Of a DNA stretch of 5,920 nt, positions 5,773 through 5,920 are shown one piece after another. Numbering within the stretch: the stretch's first letter is position 1; each line of letters begins with the position of its first letter. Where the stretch lies: positions 1-5,920 of the forward strand of contig LIUJ01000229.1 of NCBI GenBank assembly GCA_001462255.1, written 5' to 3'. Origin of the DNA: Fibrobacteria bacterium GUT77. GTDB lineage: Bacteria; Fibrobacterota; Chitinivibrionia; Chitinivibrionales; Chitinispirillaceae. A program made the translations under genes and the position numbers. The notes beneath the pieces were generated by a model that saw only the letters and a program-made list of their open reading frames with translations, had not been told where the DNA came from and did no database searches.

Positions 5773-5782
5773 TTTATACCAA
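5773..5782 (-). promoter_or_regulatory. Extended -10 promoter candidate for the exported OB-fold gene
   Basis: On the minus strand TTGGTATAAA gives a TGn-TATAAA extended -10 about 30 bases before the ATG, with no convincing -35 upstream. A transcript would start near 5766 and carry an A-rich leader (the T run at 5759-5768 on the plus strand). Confidence 0.35.
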
Positions 5783-5837
5783 ATTAATTCAATTTACCGT
5801 TCGTTTAATAATGATAGTTTTCGTCGTGATCTTCGAG

Positions 5838-5910
5838 ATTGCTTCGTTACGCTCGCAATGACGTGGGGGGCGCAGTGTTGTCATTGCGAGGAGCGTAGCG
5901 ACGAAGCAAC
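5838..5910. repeat. Inverted pair of dispersed-type palindromic repeats
   Basis: Arm 1 (5838-5862, starting ATTGCTTCGT and ending GCAATGAC) is the reverse complement of arm 2 (5880-5910, starting GTCATTGCGAGG and ending CGAAGCAAC), except that arm 1 lacks two 3-base segments (CGC and CTC) and differs at its first base. A 17-nt loop separates them. Each arm is also a partial palindrome (ATTGC...GCAAT). Elements with the core GTCATTGCGAGGAGCGTAGC are familiar intergenic repeats in many unrelated bacterial genomes. The pair could fold into a long hairpin and serve as a terminator or mRNA stabiliser for whatever lies to the right. Confidence 0.75.
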
Positions 5911-5920
5911 GTGTTTATCT

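Overview
The window joins the end of an integrated mobile element (about 1-1808) to what looks like chromosomal backbone (about 1809-5920). The host is a Gram-negative-type bacterium of moderately high GC with AT-rich spacers. Two products carry Sec signal peptides, and few genes have a good Shine-Dalgarno sequence. Fibrobacterota or Bacteroidota would fit, but this is a weak inference because no marker in the window fixes the phylum.

Element end: a DNA-binding protein with two HTH-like units, truncated by the window start, is followed by a tyrosine recombinase (integrase) with an intact catalytic set. Behind the integrase lies a 130-bp non-coding stretch. It holds five copies of a TTTGTGGTGG decamer, mostly as a large imperfect hairpin, and three TTGTCAA boxes at exact 10-bp spacing. 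A strong terminator and a minus-strand tRNA-Asn(GUU) follow, with the tRNA 3' end facing the integrase. This is the classic layout of an island integrated at the 3' end of a tRNA gene. The cargo lies off the left edge and cannot be judged here.

Backbone: a minus-strand pair joined by a 4-bp ATGA overlap encodes a cytoplasmic TPR protein and then a membrane-anchored AraC-type protein (signal peptide, Asp-Thr-rich extracytoplasmic tract, one TM helix, C-terminal AraC HTH). Divergent from it is argA, an AAK-GNAT N-acetylglutamate synthase for the first step of arginine synthesis. Convergent with argA, with four bases between the stop codons, is a small exported protein of probable OB fold. The right edge carries a dispersed-type palindromic repeat. 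A related unit appears to be embedded in the coding sequence of the HTH gene at the left.

No CRISPR array, toxin-antitoxin pair or recognisable defence system is visible. The least ordinary items are the TPR/membrane-AraC pair and the repeat architecture at the att region.
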